A DNA stretch of 64,000 nt. It comes from Epiperipatus broadwayi (Eukaryota > Onychophora > Udeonychophora > Euonychophora > Peripatidae). The stretch is taken from positions 310,001-374,000 of the forward strand of contig JAQFVV010006505.1 of the NCBI GenBank assembly GCA_028023455.1, given 5' to 3'. Positions 60,130 through 64,000 of the stretch are shown one piece after another. The number at the start of each line of letters is the position of its first letter. Position 1 is the first letter of the stretch. The notes under the pieces were generated by a model. It saw only the letters and a program-made list of their open reading frames with translations. It did no database searches and was not told where the DNA came from. The translations under genes were made by a program, and so were the position numbers.

Positions 60130-60600
60130 GCATAAGCCATGCATTAGTCCCTATATATTTCTAGCATATCAACAAAACATTGAAAAATTTCTTTAGACAC
60201 TGTTTGAATAGTGTTTAGATCACCGCCCTCTCTTAACAATTTTCTGAACAATGCCAAAGTCAGAACTTTATCTCTAGCTTGTAGAGGAGTCTTGAGCTAA
60301 TAAATTTATGAGAGTCACTCGGCACTACTATCTTTATAAAAAGGCTAGACAAAACTGGCAACATACGTCAATTTCCCTAGATTGTGAGCTTAATACAAGG
60401 CATATGTTCTCCCCTTATAACATTATGACCATCTATACAGAGAAAAATGATTGTAAGAAAAAGTTTAAGAAGGCACGGGTTACTGTAAGAGACTTAAATT
60501 CAATCAACAGGAAGGAGTCTTGCATCACTTGTCGAAAAATGGAACACCTGACATTTGTAATTTACATTTCTTGCTGCAATAATTTGCATATTTTATAAAC
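60130..60600. other. Unassigned coding-like segment
   Basis: The minus strand at about 60285-60150 reads ARDKVLTLALFRKLLREGGD, LNTIQTVSKEIFQCFVDMLE then stops: about 48 codons of well-mixed residues. The plus strand at 60308-60598 has a 96-codon frame with ITCRKME. They overlap different stretches, and neither was recognised. The minus-strand piece looks more like a decayed exon. Confidence 0.3.
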
Positions 60601-60815
60601 TATATATTCATTCTGCTCCCAGTATAGTTAGTTGATTAATTTTGCACTATGATTCTGGTGAGAATTTACCAAAAGTTAACTCAGTGATAATAAGTGAGAA
60701 TATATCTATAAGGTTATACTTTTTTATAATGGCTTGATGCAGCACAAGTTTTTTTCAAAGTACACATTATACAAGCATGTATGTAAACTATACATAGCTA
60801 CACAACATAGTTATA

Positions 60816-60817
<2 letters not shown>

Positions 60818-60894
<77 letters not shown>
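60818..60894. repeat. (AT)n microsatellite
   Basis: About 75 bp of AT with one AGTATA interruption, directly abutting the left arm of the Penelope-like palindrome. Confidence 0.95.
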
Positions 60895-60901
<7 letters not shown>

Positions 60902-61031
60902 TGAAATAATAAATTTAATGGTTTACACACTATTATAAACAATCCTTAAATCCACAGAAGTATTTTTGGTTAATTTCTTAAAGCTGCCTCAACTGCTATT
61001 AAATTAAAAAACAAAGCGGAAGCAAACGTCA

Positions 61032-61640
61032 TCAATTCAAATCCCACAAATCTCGTATTTTAATGTTAGCAGCTTGTCTATTTATCAACTGCATTTTATT
61101 CCTATTTATAAAAATTGCCACTTTAATTTTTCTTTTATTATGGTTTCTCTCTTCATGAAGAATTTCCAAATTTTCAAAATCAAATTTAAATTTATATTTA
61201 CATGTTTTTTCATGATCAAAAAAAACTGAAGGAGACATTAAATCACCATTATTTTTACTTTTTACACGCTTATATAACAATTCATGCTCCCTCAATCTCT
61301 TCTCAATACTGCAGCTAGATTCACCTATATATGATAGCATACAATCACAAAAAAATTGATATATGACATTACTTTTCTGCTTGACAGGTATGACATCCTT
61401 AGAATTATTGACTAATTTATTAATATTGTTTGGAATGTAGAATGAAACATTAAACACATTCTTATATATATATCCTTAAAAAATTTCACTTGTGGATTTG
61501 AAATAAATAGAATAGATATCCATTGTTTACTATTAATCTTCATTTTCTTTAAATCATTATATCTTTTTTTAAATTGACATAAAGTATTGTTTATTTGTTC
61601 CATTTTATAACCAACATCAAGCAATTCCTTGGCAAATATA
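61032..61640 (-). pseudogene. Penelope-like ORF C-terminal fragment, left arm
   Basis: Linker plus GIY-YIG endonuclease of a Penelope-like retroelement, lacking the reverse transcriptase. The 141-codon frame (61457-61032) reads NVIYQFFCDCMLSYIGESSC, SIEKRLREHE, FFDHEKTCKYKFKFDFEN, FINRNKMQLINRQA: VIY..YIG signature with the Cys pair, then Arg, His and Asn in family order. The upstream 79-codon frame (61651-61412, MEQINNTLCQFKK..) is the same protein before a one-base shift in a short TA run. It differs from the right arm at about nine of roughly 130 aligned residues. Confidence 0.8.
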
Positions 61641-62194
61641 AAATGGAACAAATAAACAATACTTTATGTCAATTTAAAAAAAAAATGTATAATGATTTAA
61701 AGGAAATGAAGATTAATAGTAAACAATGGATATCTATTCCATTTATTTCAAATCCACTAGTGAAATTTTTTAAGGATATATATAAGAATGTGTTTAATGT
61801 TTCATTCTACGTTCCAAAAAATATTAATAAATTAGTCAATAATTCTAAGGATGTCATACCTGTCAAGCAGAAAAGTAATGTCATATATCAAATTTTTTGT
61901 GATTGTATGCTATCATATATAGGTGAATCTAGGTGCAGTATTGAGAAGAGATTGAAGGAGCATGAATTGTTATATAAGCGTGTAAAAAGTAAAAATAATG
62001 GTGATTTAATGTCTTCTTCAGTTTTCTTTGATCATGAAAAAACATGTAAATATAAATTTAAATTTGATTTTGAAAATGTGAAAATTCTTCATGAAGAGAG
62101 AAACCATAATAAAAGAAAAATTAAAGAGGCAATTTTTATAAATAGGAATAAAATGCAGTTAATAAATAGACAAGCTGCTAACATTAAAATATGA
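61640..62194 (+). pseudogene. Penelope-like ORF C-terminal fragment, right arm
   Basis: Uninterrupted frame to 62194 (first Met 61595; the homologous part begins with MEQINNTLCQFKK at about 61643). Contains KINSKQWISIPFISNPLVKF, SNVIYQIFCDCMLSYIGES, CSIEKRLKEHE, FFDHEKTCKYKFKFDFEN and NRNKMQLINRQAANIKI. It is the better-preserved arm: endonuclease signature and candidate catalytic Arg/His/Glu/Asn all present. It still lacks a reverse transcriptase and so cannot be an autonomous element. Confidence 0.8.
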
Positions 62195-62369
62195 GATTCG
62201 TGGGATTTGAATTGATGATGTTTGCTTCCGCTTTGTTTTTTTTTTTTTTTTTTAAAATTTAATGGCAGTTGAGGCAGGTTTAAGAAATTAACCAAAAGTA
62301 CTTCTGTGGATTTAAGAATTGTGTATAATAGTTTGTAAACCATTAAATTTATTATTTCAATTATAATTA

Positions 62370-63000
62370 CAATTTTGTTTAATTAACAGACATTTTATTT
62401 ATATTATATATATTGTACCCTTGTAATTAATACTGATAGATAGGTAGGGTTTGAAGTGTTGCTATTTTTAAAAAAATTTAAATTTAAGTAATTTTCTAAT
62501 ATATAATTTTGACATCATAGGTAGTAGAAGTTCAAACTAAGTAAATAGGGGTGTATAAAGATGTTCAAATAGTTTAGTCATTTTAATATAAGTTAAAATA
62601 ATACAATAAATTGTTTAAAATATAATAATTATTTTATTTAAAAGATGCTATAATGGTATAATAGCTTAATTTTCATAGTAAATATTTTATATAATATGTT
62701 TAAAGTAATTATTTTGTTTAAAATATTATTTAAATGATAGTTAATTCAATATTGGTCTACAATATTCTGAAAGTATCACATGACTAAAGGTGTTTATGTG
62801 AGCTTTCAAGGGTTTAAAAAGAAAACTTTGAGTCTTAGCTTATTAACTGAATTTGATACAGTTTAAGATGTAGCAAATTTAGATAAAGATAATGTTTTAA
62901 ATGTAATAATTAAAATTAACATTATGTTACTTAAATATAATATTTTGTTGAAAAAATCAATTTTAGAGTTATGCTAATTCCCATGTTATTACCATTGGTC
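62370..63000. other. AT-rich stretch, nothing recognised
   Basis: No supported gene or repeat. Confidence 0.45.
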
Positions 63001-64000
63001 TGTTTGATTATATAACCTGGATTAATAAAAGTCAATTCCTGATCATTAAATCCATATGACAAGTTTATTTCTTAAGAGTGAACAGGGATGGATCACAATA
63101 CCCCACTGCTCCATACCTAGATAAAATGTCACTTATATCATCATATCATACTCTAAATGTTGTTTTGATTATATATATTGCTTAATAACAGTAACTTTCT
63201 GATCATTAAATCCAAATGACAAGTTCATTCCTTTAGAGTGAACAGGAATGGATCGCAATACTCCACTGCCCCATACCTAGATGAAATAAGTCATTTATAT
63301 CATCATATACTCTAAACATTGTTTTGATTATATATATATATATTGATTAATAAAAGTAACTTCCTGATCATTAAATCCAAATGACAAGTTCATTTAAGAG
63401 TGAACAGGAATGGATCACAATACCCTATTGCCCCATACCTAGATGAAATAAATCACTTATATCATCATATCATACTCTAAACGTTGTTTTGATTATATAC
63501 ATTGATTAATAAAAGTAACTTCCTGATCATTAAATCCAAATGACAAGTTCATTTCTTAAGAGTGAACAGAAATGGGTCACAATATCCCACTGCTCCATAC
63601 CTAGATGAAATAAGTCACTTATATCATCATATCATACTCTAAAAGTTGTTTTATTATATATATATATAATATATATATATATTGATTAATAAAAGTAACG
63701 TCCTGATCATTAAATCCAAATGACAAGTTCATTACTTAAGAGTGAACAGGAATAGATCACAATACCCTATTGCCCCATACCTAGATGAAATGTCACTTTA
63801 TATTATAATATACTCTAAACATTGTTTTGATTATATACATTGAATAATAAAAGTAACTTCCTGATCATTAGATCCAAATGACAAGTTCATTTATTAAGAG
63901 TGAACAGGGATTGATCACAATACCCCACTGCCCCATACCTAGATGAAATAAGTCACTTATATCATCATATCATACTCTAAGTTGTTTTGATAGTTTTATA
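63000..64000 (+). repeat. ~160 bp tandem satellite, continues past the window edge
   Basis: Six units phased by CTGATCATTAAATCC at about 63039, 63199, 63364, 63523, 63703 and 63861 (steps 160, 165, 159, 180, 158). Each has TTAATAAAAGTAACTTCC, AAATGACAAGTTCATT, GAGTGAACAGG, GATCACAATACCCCA, CCATACCTAGATGAAA. Length variation comes mainly from (TA)n. No coding frame. Confidence 0.95.

Larger units (their letters stand above)
60895..62366. mobile_element. Penelope-like elements in head-to-head inverted pair (large palindrome)
   Basis: Left arm 60895-61609 and right arm 61637-62366 are inverted copies of about 715-730 bp around a 27 bp loop (61610-61636). Each arm holds a truncated ORF with a GIY-YIG endonuclease domain plus 3' sequence (TAAAGCTGCCTCAACTG / CAGTTGAGGCAGG, AATTTAATGGTTTAC). 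The arms differ by scattered substitutions, a T-run expansion (62231-62250 on the right) and short indels. The outer left edge touches an (AT)n tract. Confidence 0.85.

Noticed and set aside
61032-62194. A novel stand-alone GIY-YIG nuclease gene pair
   Set aside because: The frames match the C-terminal part of Penelope-like retroelements, lack a start context and RT, and sit in an inverted duplication of element sequence.

Overview
This window is AT-rich animal (metazoan) DNA built almost entirely from transposable-element debris and tandem repeats. No intact, intron-bearing host gene could be supported. The combination of ZBED/GTF2IRD2-type hAT transposase relics, RTE-clade LINEs ending in short TGA or GATT repeats, Penelope-like GIY-YIG fragments, tRNA-derived SINE-like units and GATA/GATG microsatellites points to a repeat-rich invertebrate. 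A mollusc is possible, but the lineage is a guess. Nothing bacterial, viral or CRISPR-like was seen.

Layout. 0-5 kb: one short SINE-like copy with clean target-site duplications, a foldback element, and a cluster of a ~430-485 bp repeat carrying a tRNA-like module ('family A'). 5.6-10.3 kb: a decayed hAT element invaded by a LINE fragment, by an unidentified coding-like segment and by a foldback cluster. 11.2-17.3 kb: a three-level nest, with an RTE-like LINE (+) split by a second RTE LINE (-) that is itself split by a ~2.8 kb unclassified insert. 20-24.5 kb: a Penelope-like fragment and many copies of foldback 'family B'. 24.7-28.4 kb: a GATA/GATG microsatellite, then a tandem array of ~125 bp units with tRNA-like boxes. 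29-34 kb: a deleted hAT with 8 bp target duplications, another RTE copy, a foldback, and a complete solo LTR (TG..CA, 5 bp duplications) inside one half of a local duplication. 34-49 kb: families A, B and C, a TTAA-flanked piggyBac-like MITE and a decayed tRNA-Gly. 49.6-51.3 kb: a third hAT pseudogene whose transposase segment has expanded into a ~72 bp minisatellite. 52.5-57 kb: LINE fragments and a 5'-truncated retrocopy of an SLC22-type transporter with poly(A) and flanking duplications. 58-64 kb: more family A, a foldback, a ~1.47 kb Penelope-like palindrome and a ~160 bp satellite running off the right edge.

The 'genes' do not work together as a system. What the window records is a history of insertions, several of which can be ordered by nesting. 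The most notable structures are the tRNA-like tandem array, the Penelope palindrome, the transposase-derived minisatellite, the SLC22 retrocopy, the solo LTR with its internal empty-site paralogue, and foldback families that share a palindromic core.

Family letters (A, B, C, D, E) are local labels. All family assignments come from reading translations and motifs by eye; no database was searched.
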